From the NCBI GenBank assembly GCA_963757395.1, contig CAVWRK010000013.1, positions 558,001 through 622,000 of the forward strand: a DNA stretch of 64,000 bases, read 5' to 3'. Below are positions 35,686 to 44,124 of the stretch, one piece after another. Position 1 is the first letter of the stretch, and each line of letters opens with the position of its first letter. The position numbers and the translations under genes were made by a program. Origin of the DNA: DATAOG01 sp963757395. Its GTDB lineage: Bacteria; Pseudomonadota; Alphaproteobacteria; Geminicoccales; Geminicoccaceae. The notes below the pieces were generated by a model that worked only from the letters and a program-made list of their open reading frames with translations, had not been told where the DNA came from and did not search any database.

Positions 35686-36414
35686 CTATTGGCCGCGCAC
35701 GATCGCGATCGCGCCGGGCGGTGCCGGTTTGGGGCCGAGCGTCGGCAGGATCAGATGCCGGCGCGGGCGTCGGCCGGCAGCGGCCGGTTCCGGGTCGGCA
35801 GTGCCCACCGCCCCGGCCAACCGGACCGTCGCCGGCCGGACGATCAGTTCGTGACGCAGCTCCTGCCACCGGCGATAGACCTTGGCCCGATACTGCTTGC
35901 CCCGATCCGGGTCACTCGAATGGTAGCGCGCAGTCGCCCGCGCCCAGGAGCGGGTCTCGACGCGGAGCTGCTTCAGGAACTTTGCGCCATAAGCGATGTT
36001 GCTGGCCGGGTCGAGCGCCTCGTCCAGGGACGCGAAGGCGTCGCCGTGGTAGCCGAGATTGACCTGCATGCAGCCGACGTCGATGTTCGAGCGGCCGCTC
36101 GCGCGCAGCTCCTGGACCTTGCGCAGGGCCGCCCGCTTCGACGGCAGGTAGAAGGTCTCGGGCCCCGCCGTCACGGTCCATGGCCAGGCCTGGGTCCGGC
36201 GGTCCTCGGGCAGCCAGCGACCCGACTCGACGAGCGTCACAGCGCGCACCAGGCCCGGTGGGATACCCTCCGCACGCTCGGTCTCGCCGGCGATCGTCCC
36301 GCAGATGTCGGGCAGGCCGGCGGCGGCGGGCCACGCTGGCAGCAGGCTCGCTGCGACGTTGAGAGTCAGCACCGCCAGAGCTCGACCGAGGGCTATGATG
36401 AACCGGTTCGGCAC
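35686..36414 (-). CDS. Lytic transglycosylase-like exported protein
   Basis: The N-terminus is a signal peptide (ALAVLTLNVAASLLPAWPAAAG). Residues about 38-175 form an SLT-type lysozyme fold: EGIPPGLVRAVTLVESGRW supplies the catalytic Glu, VGCMQVNLGYHGDAFASLD corresponds to the GxMQ segment, and NIAYGAKFLKQLR follows. Such enzymes cut peptidoglycan between MurNAc and GlcNAc. The C-terminal 60 residues are Arg/Pro/Ala-rich and unlike the family. The start codon is GTG at 36414; no ATG lies in this frame near it. Confidence 0.85.
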   Translation of the reverse strand: MPNRFIIALGRALAVLTLNVAASLLPAWPAAAGLPDICGTIAGETERAEGIPPGLVRAVTLVESGRWLPEDRRTQAWPWTVTAGPETFYLPSKRAALRKVQELRASGRSNIDVGCMQVNLGYHGDAFASLDEALDPASNIAYGAKFLKQLRVETRSWARATARYHSSDPDRGKQYRAKVYRRWQELRHELIVRPATVRLAGAVGTADPEPAAAGRRPRRHLILPTLGPKPAPPGAIAIVRGQ

Positions 36415-36549
36415 CCGGCGATCATCGCGACCACCGGTTAGGATTCGGTTGCCGAAGCGGCGGGCCGGCCCGACCCTGCAGGCAGCGGGTCAGCCAGTCT
36501 CCGGGATTATCGCGATGCCGCCGGCCAGCGGCTCAACGGCGTAGCCGGC

Positions 36550-37431
36550 TTATTCAGCCGCCGCCGAACGCGGCACCATCTCCTCGGCGACGAACATCGC
36601 CAGATCCGCGAGGAGCTCGCGCAGCCCGTCCTTCAGACCTTGGACCGTAGGATGCGGCTCGCCGGTGTGCTCCTCCATGAAGAGGCCCCGACGGAGCTCG
36701 ATCTGCAAGGCGTGGACGCCGGTCTCCGGCCGACCGTAGCGGGCCGTGATGTGACCCCCGGCATAGGGCCGGTTGCGCGCGACCTGAAATCCCTGCCGGC
36801 TCAGCAGCGCCTCGACCCGCTCCACGATCGCGGGCGCGCAACTGCGGCCGAACCGATCGCCAAGCGCGAAATCGACCGCGCCATCAGCGGTGGAGGAACC
36901 GTTCGCGGCGAAGCCGGGCATCGAATGGCAATCCAGCAGAAGAACCACCCCGAAATCACGCCGGGCGCGGCTCAGGAGGCTCTGCAAGGCCTGATGATAG
37001 GGCCAATAGGCCAAGCGGATCCGCCGTTCGGCCTCGCCGAAGTCAAGCCGCGCGCGATAGATCGGCTTGCCGCCGATCCGACTCGGAATCGTGCCGAGCC
37101 CGGCGCGCGCCTTGGCCGAGCCGACGTTGACGTGGCTCGGCAGCGGGCCGGCGAACAGCTCGGCGTCGAGCTCGAAGGCTTCCCGATTGGGATCGACATA
37201 GGCGCGGGCGAAGCGCGCCCGCAGAAGCGGCGCGCCGACCTCTGGCGCGCAAGCGAAGAGCCGGTCGACCCGGCCGTCCTCAAGGCAGCGCAGCTGGCTC
37301 TGTTGGAGCCGGACCGCGCGCAGCAGGCTGGCCGGGTAGATTTCGCCGCTGTGGGGCGAGGAGATGACGAGCGGCGCCGAGCCGGTCTCGGGCTCCAGGA
37401 CCTCGATCGGCGAACCTAGCTCAGGCGTCAT
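36550..37431 (-). CDS. N-formylglutamate amidohydrolase family protein
   Basis: A 293-residue zinc hydrolase of the N-formylglutamate deformylase family. APLVISSPHSGEIYP gives the first zinc ligand region, ARAYVDPNREAFELD is the typical DxNR segment, and LLLDCHSMPG and GGHITARYG carry further metal and substrate residues; HALQIELRRGLFME is the family Glu motif. In histidine breakdown HutG removes formate from formylglutamate, but no hut genes are nearby. A role as a general N-formyl or N-acyl amino-acid hydrolase is equally possible. Confidence 0.88.
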   Translation of the reverse strand: MTPELGSPIEVLEPETGSAPLVISSPHSGEIYPASLLRAVRLQQSQLRCLEDGRVDRLFACAPEVGAPLLRARFARAYVDPNREAFELDAELFAGPLPSHVNVGSAKARAGLGTIPSRIGGKPIYRARLDFGEAERRIRLAYWPYHQALQSLLSRARRDFGVVLLLDCHSMPGFAANGSSTADGAVDFALGDRFGRSCAPAIVERVEALLSRQGFQVARNRPYAGGHITARYGRPETGVHALQIELRRGLFMEEHTGEPHPTVQGLKDGLRELLADLAMFVAEEMVPRSAAAE

Positions 37432-37641
37432 CCAGGGCTACGACTTCGGGTGGCGGCGTGGGGGACCGGTCAGTGGCCGCAGCATGACACCACAAGGCCC
37501 GGGCGACCGCAAGCGCCGGCAAGGGACTGACTGAACACTACCCCAACCCCAACCCCAAGCCTGCTACCAGCCGGATCACCCGCGGGCGAGGCTGCGCGCG
37601 AGGTTGAAACACGCGCGATTTCGATTTACGTACGGGTTCGT

Positions 37642-37716
37642 GGGCGCTTAGCTCAGCGGGAGAGCACTACGTTGACATCGTAGGGGTCGCTGGTTCAATC
37701 CCAGCAGCGCCCACCA
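37642..37716 (+). tRNA. tRNA-Val (anticodon GAC)
   Basis: The acceptor stem GGGCGCT (37642-37648) pairs with AGCGCCC (37706-37712), followed by discriminator A and an encoded CCA. The D arm is GCTC-AGCGGGA-GAGC, the anticodon arm CTACG-TTGACAT-CGTAG gives GAC, and the T loop is TTCAATC. The gene is complete. The integrase gene on the other strand reads into its 3' part, marking this tRNA as the integration site of the island. Confidence 0.97.
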
Positions 37717-38836
37717 CTTTCCGAAGAGACACTAACACGCTACTAACACGCAACTGGGTCGTGGGCGGGCCGCCTACGGCGCCGAATCTGGCCGCGACCA
37801 TGAACTGGTCGATCGCCTCGGCGGCGCCGCTCAGGTAGTCCGGCCGGTACTTCGCGTAGATCTCGGTGGTCCGGTAGCCGGGCAGCCGGTGGCCGAGGAT
37901 GCCGGCGCATTCCCATTCGGGGATACCCTGCTCGCGCAGCCAGACGGCCATGGTGTGCCGGATGCAGTAGGGCGAGACCGAGGACGGCAGCCCTGCCCTC
38001 GCCCGCGCCCGTCGAAAGCCCGTCTTGATGCTCTCGACCTTCCGGCCGGCATAGCTGACGACGTGACCCGCCTCGCGCTCGATCTCGGTCAGATAGCGGT
38101 GCAGCTGCTCGCCGATCGGCACGACCGGGCGGCGCTTCTTCGTCTGCACCCGGCCCGGCGGGTTGAAGTCGATCCGACGGCGCTCCAGGTCGACGCCGAA
38201 CCAGGTCAGCTCCAGGATCGCGCCCGGGCGCGCCAGCGTCCCAAACGCCAGCATCAAGAACGTGGTCAGGTGACCGTCGGAGGCCTCGACCAGGGCGCGG
38301 GCTTCATCCTGCGACAGGATGTAGCGCTCCTGTGCCGGCGGGCGCTTCACGTCCATGATGAACGGCGCGCTCCGGAGCTCGCCGCGCTTGTAGGCGCGGG
38401 TCAGCGCCGCCCGGCCTGGTGACAGAATGCGGCTGATGTATGCCTCGGACAGGCCGCGATCGCGCAACGTCTCGACGAACTGCTCTTGCCGCTCCGGGGT
38501 CAGTTCGGCGACCGTGACGCCGGGCAGCAGCTCCGACCAGCAGCGCAGCCCGTAGCGCTCGGCCTCGGCGCTCGGCAGGTGCTTGGCGTGGTCGTGCCAG
38601 TACCGGAGCAAAACCGCCTCGAGCGGTGTGTCTTCGGGCCGGGCATGCTTGAGCTTCGCCCGTTGAAGGGCGAACTCGGCGAGCTTCAGCTCGGCTTGCC
38701 GAAGGTCGCTTGTGCCAAGCGATGTGCGCTTTGTCTGTCGAGTGGCAGGATCGAACTCGGTGGCGCACCAGATGGGTGAGTTTCGGCGCTGGCTGAGCCA
38801 GAAGCCGGCGATCCGGGGGCGTTGGGGGTGCGACAT
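37667..38836 (-). CDS. int: Tyrosine recombinase (phage-type integrase)
   Basis: A 389-codon site-specific recombinase. The N-terminal part is a SAM-like DNA-binding domain (about 60-165). The catalytic domain shows the first Arg in FGTLARPGAILELTW, the His-x-x-Arg equivalent in SPYCIRHTMAVWLREQG, the second His in GILGHRLPGYRTTEIYAKY, and Tyr as nucleophile in that last segment. The last 18 or so codons (ending AGIEPATPTMST) are simply the complement of tRNA-Val. The frame therefore runs out of the element across the attL junction into the host tRNA, and the native C-terminus is probably shorter. It is transcribed toward the tRNA, as expected for this class. Confidence 0.93.
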   Translation of the reverse strand: MSHPQRPRIAGFWLSQRRNSPIWCATEFDPATRQTKRTSLGTSDLRQAELKLAEFALQRAKLKHARPEDTPLEAVLLRYWHDHAKHLPSAEAERYGLRCWSELLPGVTVAELTPERQEQFVETLRDRGLSEAYISRILSPGRAALTRAYKRGELRSAPFIMDVKRPPAQERYILSQDEARALVEASDGHLTTFLMLAFGTLARPGAILELTWFGVDLERRRIDFNPPGRVQTKKRRPVVPIGEQLHRYLTEIEREAGHVVSYAGRKVESIKTGFRRARARAGLPSSVSPYCIRHTMAVWLREQGIPEWECAGILGHRLPGYRTTEIYAKYRPDYLSGAAEAIDQFMVAARFGAVGGPPTTQLRVSSVLVSLRKVVGAAGIEPATPTMST

Positions 38837-39239
38837 GGGTTGGGCTCCACGCTCTGGTTGGCGAGGTAGGCTCGCAGGTGGTCCTCGGTGATGAAGATCC
38901 TCCGGCCGACCCGAAGGTGGCCGAGCCGGGCGCGCTTGCGCTCGCGGCGGATGGTGTCGACGCTGACGCCGAACACGACCGCGATGTCCTGCTCGGTGAA
39001 GCGATGCGGCAGGGCGGGCAGCGCGGTCGCGGTGCGAGCTGGCGCCCGTCGCCGGGGCCGTGGCTCTCGGCCCTCGGCGAGATCCTTGAGAATGTCATCG
39101 ATAGGCCGCGGATGGCCGGGGGCGTTGGCGCGGGGGGCCACCCGGCGGCGGCGAGCGCGTCGATCTTCCGGCGCTGCTCGGCCTCGAGCATGGCGGCGAT
39201 GTCCGGCGGCACTGCCGGCGGCAGGTCGGGGACGTTCAT
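38686..39239 (-). pseudogene. Excisionase-like DNA-binding protein, frameshifted
   Basis: The ATG at 39239 starts MNVPDLPPAVPPDIAAML and stays in frame to about AAAGWPP. The rest is one base out: DILKDLAEGREPRPRRR, then a helix-turn-helix of the MerR/excisionase type (FTEQDIAVVFGVSVDTIRRE, HLRVGRRIFITEDHLRAYL). Adding one base to the run of six G at 39132-39137 (C on the coding strand) joins both parts. The gene lies directly before the integrase, overlaps it, and is expected to steer excision. If the frameshift is real, the island may be locked in place. Confidence 0.7.
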
Positions 39240-39424
39240 CGCAGCTCGCCTCCATCAAGTAGCTGTTTCCAGGTGAGGCCGCTTTCGCGGCGAGCGGCTT
39301 CGAGCTACCGTGCGGCGTCCAGGGCTTCGCCGTCGTGCGCGCTGCCGAGCAGGCCGGCGAGTTTGACCAGGCGGTCGCGATCGAACGCGGGCGGCGGCGG
39401 ATTGGCGCGGAGGCGAGCCCCCAT
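39236..39424 (-). pseudogene. Small phage-type protein interrupted by an in-frame stop
   Basis: On the minus strand from the ATG at 39424 the frame reads MGARLRANPPPPAFDRDRLV, then KLAGLLGSAHDGEALDAAR, then TAG (39307-39305), then LEAARRESGLTWKQLLDGGE and a TGA that overlaps the ATG of the excisionase-like gene. Both sides of the TAG look like one small acidic helical protein common beside phage recombinases. A single base change from AAG to TAG would explain the stop. Function unknown. Confidence 0.55.
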
Positions 39425-39660
39425 TGGCGCCGGCCCAATGATCCCATCGAAATGACGAGACCCTTTCTATCGAGACTCGCCAGCGCCCGCCTTGTCGCTG
39501 CTTTGAGGGATTCACTTGCCAGGCGGCTCAGCCCTGGAGCCCCGCCGGCGGTGATCTCTGCGATCGACCGCGGCGGCAGCCAGCGCAGCCAGTGATCGTC
39601 GGGTAGAGTCGAGGACGGGCGCGGCGGCGTTAGCAAGTCGGTGGGTGATTGGCGACGCTT
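39425..39660 (-). other. Fragment of a coding region cut by the group II intron
   Basis: Minus-strand translation gives a plausible but truncated product: LPDDHWLRWLPPRSIAEI and LKAATRRALASLDRKGLVIS, resembling the recognition end of a winged-helix protein. No start is visible because the group II intron sequence begins within the next 100 bases upstream. It is probably a disrupted gene of the mobile element. Confidence 0.4.
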
Positions 39661-39716
39661 TCGCGCTGCCCCCGCAGTCCGACCGGGCATGGCCCCGTTT
39701 CCCGTCCCCGCTCATC

Positions 39717-39749
39717 GAACCGGGCGTGCCGTTTTCCGGCTACCGGCTC
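39717..39749 (-). ncRNA. Domain V of group II intron 1
   Basis: The minus strand reads GAGCCGGTAGCC, a GAAA tetraloop, then ACGGCACGCCCGGTTC. This is the 33-34 base catalytic hairpin of bacterial group II introns: a lower stem GAGCCGG/CCGGTTC, the two-base bulge region, and an upper stem closed by GAAA. Confidence 0.8.
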
Positions 39750-39760
39750 TCCGACTGGTT

Positions 39761-41088
39761 TCACGCAAAGGCATGCGGCGCGCCGTCCGGTACCGACCGA
39801 CTGATGCGATGCACCCCCAACTCGCCGAAGATCCGGCTTCGTGGGAATTGTCGGGTTCCCCGCGACGGGAGTTGGTGACGGCGTTGCAGGAAGCCCCGGA
39901 CGCGGTTCTCGACGTGCCAGTTCACCGCCCGGTGGGCATAGGCGACAGATCCGTAGGCGAAGTACACGGACCAACCACGCAAAACGTGATTGAGCCTGTC
40001 CCTGATGTCCTGCCAGGTTCCGGGATTGCTGGGCTGGAGAATTTCCGAACCTTGTCCTGGACCCGAAGGATGCTTCTCTTCGAGGGGCTGGCGCCAAGAA
40101 ACCGATCGCCGTTGGCGCGGTGCCAGTGCAAGCCAAAGCTGTACCCGAGAAAATCGAACCGCTCTTGGCGGGCAGCCCGTATCGCGGTTTTGGCCTCGTT
40201 GACCGACAGCCCGAGCCGCGTCATCGCGTTCCCCAGAACCTCCAGTGCTTGAGCCGCGCTGCCGCGGCTTAGGATCACCAGATCGTCCGCGTAGGCGACG
40301 ACGTGCGCGCGCAGGCGCTCGCTTTGGCCGCTTCCTCTCCAGTATTTCAGAAAGCGATTCATGTAGATGTTGGCGAGCAGAGGTGAGACGACGCCACCTT
40401 GCGGCGTGCCGCTAACCACTCGCTTGCCACCTACAAGTCGCGTTCTACCATCCTCGCCTGTCTCTTCGGCGGGAACTTTCAACCATGCCTTGACCAGGCG
40501 AAGGATGTCACGATCGACGATGCGCCGTGCGATGCACTGCATGAGCGCAGCGTGCGGGATCGTGTCGAAATACTTGGCGAGATCCGCGTCTACGACGTCA
40601 GTGTACCCCTCCTTGAGCAGCTGATGCACTTGCCGTATGGCATCGACGGCACTTCGCCGTGGCCGATCGCCATAGGCTTCAAGAGCCAGATCAGCCTCGA
40701 AGATCGGCTCGAGGACCATTTTGGCGGCCGTCTGCACCACGCGATCGCGGATCGTGGGGATGCCGAGCGGTCGTTCCCCGCCTCCGGGTTTCGGGATCAT
40801 CACCCGTCGCACCGGCTGCGGCTTGTAGGTCCTCCCCTTCAGCTCTTCCCTTAGACCGGCCAACCACTGCGCCAGCCCCGCGACCTCGATGGCCTCGAAG
40901 GTCTGCCCGTCAACGCCAGGTGCCCCTTGGTTGGCTCGCGCCACGGCATAGGCGTGCAACAGGACGTCCTCGCGGTACACCTTGTCGTAGAGCAGGTAGA
41001 AGCGGAAGCCCGGTTCCGCCTTGGCCTTCGCATAGAGCTTCCTCTGGAGCATCCGGATCTTCATCGGTGTTTTCAGGCTCATCGCCAA
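39761..41088 (-). pseudogene. ltrA: Group II intron reverse transcriptase/maturase 1, frameshifted near the C-terminus
   Basis: From the ATG at 41088 (MAMSLKTPMKIRMLQRKLYA) the frame encodes a full reverse transcriptase: RRVMIPKPGGGERPLGIPTI, VVDADLAKYFDTIPH, SGTPQGGVVSPLLANIYMN and the catalytic AYADDLVIL. After VRK the frame is lost. One more base in the T run at 40042-40044 (A on the coding strand) would continue as ILQPSNPGTWQDIRDRLNHV and the maturase X segment LRGWSVYFAYG to the stop at 39761. There is no endonuclease domain. Such proteins splice and retarget the intron. Confidence 0.85.
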
Positions 41089-41804
41089 TCACCCATCCTC
41101 AGTTCCTTCGAAAGCGCACCAGAAGCAGGGGCCCTTCCCTCCATCGGCGTTACCCGACTTCGTCGGTACTATGGCCCCCTCCGACGCCCGGACTGCCCAT
41201 CGCCCATGGCGATGTTCGGGTCGCGATCCCGACAGCTCCGGGCCTCCCTTGTCTTCCATCAACCCTTCTCCGACATGCCATCGCCACTACCCCGGTGGAC
41301 GGCGCGGGTGCGCGTATCGATTGCTTCCCCACGCCTGGGAGCCTTCCCCGCTTCGTTGTCGGGTCGGCGTCCACATCGTGCGTTTCGAGGCCTGCTCGGC
41401 GTTCACTCGCGTTACGGCCTGCCGGATCGCTGAGCCGCCCAAGGCGACCTTTGTCACGAGGCTTCAGCCCTGGCGGTCGCCCGTCAAAGCCGCTCGTCAG
41501 CTTCCGAGTCCAATCGACAATTGCTCGGGTGGTCTCTTCCTCCCACTGGGTTGATGGTCGTTTCAAGGCGCACAACGAAGCGCTAACCCGCATTTCTCAC
41601 ACGTTTTCCAGAACAAGCGGAAGGCCGCGGATTTCCTCAGCTATCCGTACTTCGGCGAAAAACAGTGTGTTTTCACGGCCTGCTCAGCCGTGCGGCGCGA
41701 TCCGGCTTCTTGCCTCGCACACGCTCAAGCCAACTATTGGCTGGTAAAGTTGAGGAGGGGCGCGGTACCCGGCAAAGGGCGGACCCGTCTCCCCTCCCCG
41801 CTCA

Positions 41805-41842
<38 letters not shown>

Positions 41843-41850
41843 GACTGGCT

Positions 41851-43085
41851 TCATCGCAAGGCACACGGCGGCGGTCCCAAGTGGACACGCCGGAGGTGGA
41901 GCACCCCAAGCGCGCCGAACACCGCTTCCCGCGGGAAGCGGTTGGTGCCGTGCGAGGGCACCTTGTGACGCCGAACCAGGAAGTGGCGGACCCGGTCGTA
42001 GACGTGGTTGTCGATCGCCCGGTACGCCGGCAGGCGGGTGCCATAGCCGAAGTACGCCGACCAGCCCCGCAACAGGCGGTTGAGCCGGTCGCGCACCTCT
42101 GGCCAGGCGCCCGTGTTGCCGGGCACCAGCAGGCCGCTGACCTTCGCCTTGAGCCGCAGCACGCTCCTCTGCGACGGGCTCGCGCCCAGATACCAGTGGC
42201 CATCCTTGCGGTAGTGGTGCGGGCCGAACGCGTAGCCAAGGAAGTTGAAGCGCTCGTGCCGGCTGTCCCGGAGCACGGTCTTCGTCTCATTGAGCGCGAG
42301 CCCGAGCCTGGCCAGCACCTGCCGCGTCCATGCCAGAGCCTCGGCGGCGCCGCCGCGGCTCAGGATGACGAAGTCGTCGGCATAGGCGATGACGTGGGCA
42401 CGGTGGGCCTCGCCTCGTCCGGTGCGCCGCCAGTGCTTCAGGAAGCGGTTCATGTAGAGGTTGGCGAGCAGTGGGCTGATCACGCCGCCCTGCGGCGTGC
42501 CATGCCGGCTGCCTTTGCGTCCCGTCATGCGCCGCCGCCCGTCGTCGCCACGCTCCTCGACCGGGGCTTTGAGCCACAGCTTGATCAGCTGCAGCACATG
42601 CCGGTCGACGACGCGACGCGCCACCGACCGCATCAGCTCACGATGCGGGATCGTGTCGAAATACTTCGACAGATCGGCGTCCACCACGTCGGTGAAGCCT
42701 CGGCACAGCAGGGCATGCACCGCCTTGATCGCGTCGGTCGCGCTCCGCCCCGGCCGATAGCCATAGGCCGCAGGGTCGAGATCCGCCTCGAAGATCGGCT
42801 CCAGCACCAGCTTGGCGGCGGTCTGCACCACCCGGTCCCGGATCGTCGGGATGCCAAGCGGCCGCTCCCCGCCTTGGGCTGCGCCGGGCTTCGGGATCAT
42901 CACCCGCCGCACCGGTGCCGGCCGATACGTCTTCGCAACCAGGTCCTGCCTGATGCCGGCGAGCCACGCCCCCAGCCCGGCCGCCGCGATCACCGCGAAG
43001 CTCTCCCCGTCCACCCCGCCGCACCCGCGTTGGCCCGGGCCAGCGCGTAGGCGTGGTCGAGGATGTCGCCGAGCTGGTCTCGGTT
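41851..43085 (-). pseudogene. ltrA: Group II intron reverse transcriptase/maturase 2, truncated and frameshifted
   Basis: The main frame starts at VDGESFAVIAAAGLGAWLAG and runs 387 codons through RRVMIPKPGAAQGGERPL, VVDADLSKYFDTIPH, HGTPQGGVISPLLANLYMN, catalytic YADDFVIL and the maturase segment LLRGWSAYFGYGTRLPAYRA. The upstream residues ILDHAYALARANAG are in another frame; a one-base change in the GC run at 43013-43022 joins them. The first 40 or so residues of a normal reverse transcriptase are gone. It is a close relative of copy 1 but not a recent duplicate. Confidence 0.82.
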
Positions 43086-43088
43086 GGC

Positions 43089-43300
43089 CAGAGCGGCGAG
43101 CAAAGCCTGAAGCGCATCGAGACGGCCGGCGGCAAAGCCTCGGGTGGGCTTATGGGTCTCGGTCGCCAGGCGGAGCTGCTGCGCGCCGGCATCCGCACCC
43201 TCGGTGGCGCGCTCGCGGGCGTGGCCACGGTGGGCGGCCTCGCCGCGTTCGTGAACCGCTCGGATGCCATCGGCAAGACTGCGGACAAGATCGGGGCTTC
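43089..43300 (+). pseudogene. Fragment of a phage tail tape-measure gene
   Basis: The plus strand encodes QSGEQSLKRIETAGGKAS, LMGLGRQAELLRAG, LGGALAGVATVGGLAAFV and DAIGKTADKIG, the N-terminal pattern of phage tape-measure proteins. The frame then loses similarity before meeting the 3' end of the permease gene on the other strand. Its left edge touches the broken end of intron 2. Confidence 0.6.
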
Positions 43301-43386
43301 ACGACCTTCGTCGACACCGCCCAGAGCAGCGCTTGCCGCTCCCGGGGCGGGTCGGTGCCGTCCCGTTCCGACACCGATGCGCTGCA

Positions 43387-44124
43387 TCAGCCGCGCTCTT
43401 GCACGCGAGCGTCATGATCATCAACGGGTGGGCCGATCAGCTCTCCTTCGAGCGCGATCTCACCGATCGAGCGATCTGCCTGTCGCGTGGCCGCTCCCGC
43501 CGTCGCTGACGCGGCCAAGTGCCGCCTCAGCAGGCGCATCAGAGCAAAGCCGATCTGGAAGACGATGCCGAAGGCGAGCACGCCCACGCCGAAGACCACG
43601 AGCTTGTCGCGGAGCGACGACCAGCGCTCGGCCTCGCGCAAGACCACTGCCACGCCCTCGCTCACGCCGATGGCCGCGCCGGCGCTCGATGCCATGACGA
43701 GCACGAAGAACGCCCGGACGATGTTCGGCAAAAAGAGTAGGGCCGCCTCCGTCGATCCGCGGCGCAGATGTAGAAACGCGTCGCGACCATTGTCTGCGGC
43801 GTAGGCGGCCGCGTAGGGGACGAGCGACAGGGCGACGATCATGGAGCCCGGCACCGTCAGATCGAGCCCGAACAGCCGCACCTGCTGCGGCATCACGTTG
43901 AGCAGAAAGAACATTACGACGAAGGTCGGGGCGGCACGCATCAGGCCGATCAACGGCGCGACCAGGTTTCGCTGCAACCGGCCGCCAAGCTGAATGAGGC
44001 CGACCGGCACACCGAGCACCAGACCGAGGCCCAAGGCCGTGCCCGCGATCTGGAGGTTGACCGCCATGCCGGCGAGGAGGTCGGCGAGGTAGCCCCACTC
44101 CCTTAAGGTGGCGAGGGCCGTCAT
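43387..44124 (-). CDS. Amino-acid-type ABC transporter permease
   Basis: A 245-residue inner-membrane permease of the HisM/GlnP family starting at the ATG at 44124 (MTALATLREWGYLADLLAGM). It has about five membrane helices and the ATPase-contact loop (EAALLFLPNIVRAFFVLVMA), in which the usual EAA motif has drifted. The C-terminal 40 residues (after LMRLLRRHLAA) are hydrophilic. Its start overlaps the stop of the binding-protein/permease fusion (ATGA), so it is the last gene of a four-gene operon. No ATPase gene follows; the DNA downstream is phage and intron debris, so an ATPase gene may have been lost. Confidence 0.82.
   Translation of the reverse strand: MTALATLREWGYLADLLAGMAVNLQIAGTALGLGLVLGVPVGLIQLGGRLQRNLVAPLIGLMRAAPTFVVMFFLLNVMPQQVRLFGLDLTVPGSMIVALSLVPYAAAYAADNGRDAFLHLRRGSTEAALLFLPNIVRAFFVLVMASSAGAAIGVSEGVAVVLREAERWSSLRDKLVVFGVGVLAFGIVFQIGFALMRLLRRHLAASATAGAATRQADRSIGEIALEGELIGPPVDDHDARVQERG

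Larger units (their letters stand above)
39660..41722 (-). mobile_element. Group II intron 1 (damaged)
   Basis: On the minus strand the element begins near 41722 with GTGTGCG, a match to the GUGYG intron 5' end. The structured 5' domains occupy 41722-41089 and hold no gene. The reverse transcriptase follows, and a textbook domain V lies at 39749-39717. After domain V the sequence resembles intron 2 for about 30 bases (GATGAGCGGGG), then departs without the expected domain VI ending. The 3' boundary is therefore uncertain (39.65-39.70 kb) and may be truncated. Confidence 0.75.
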
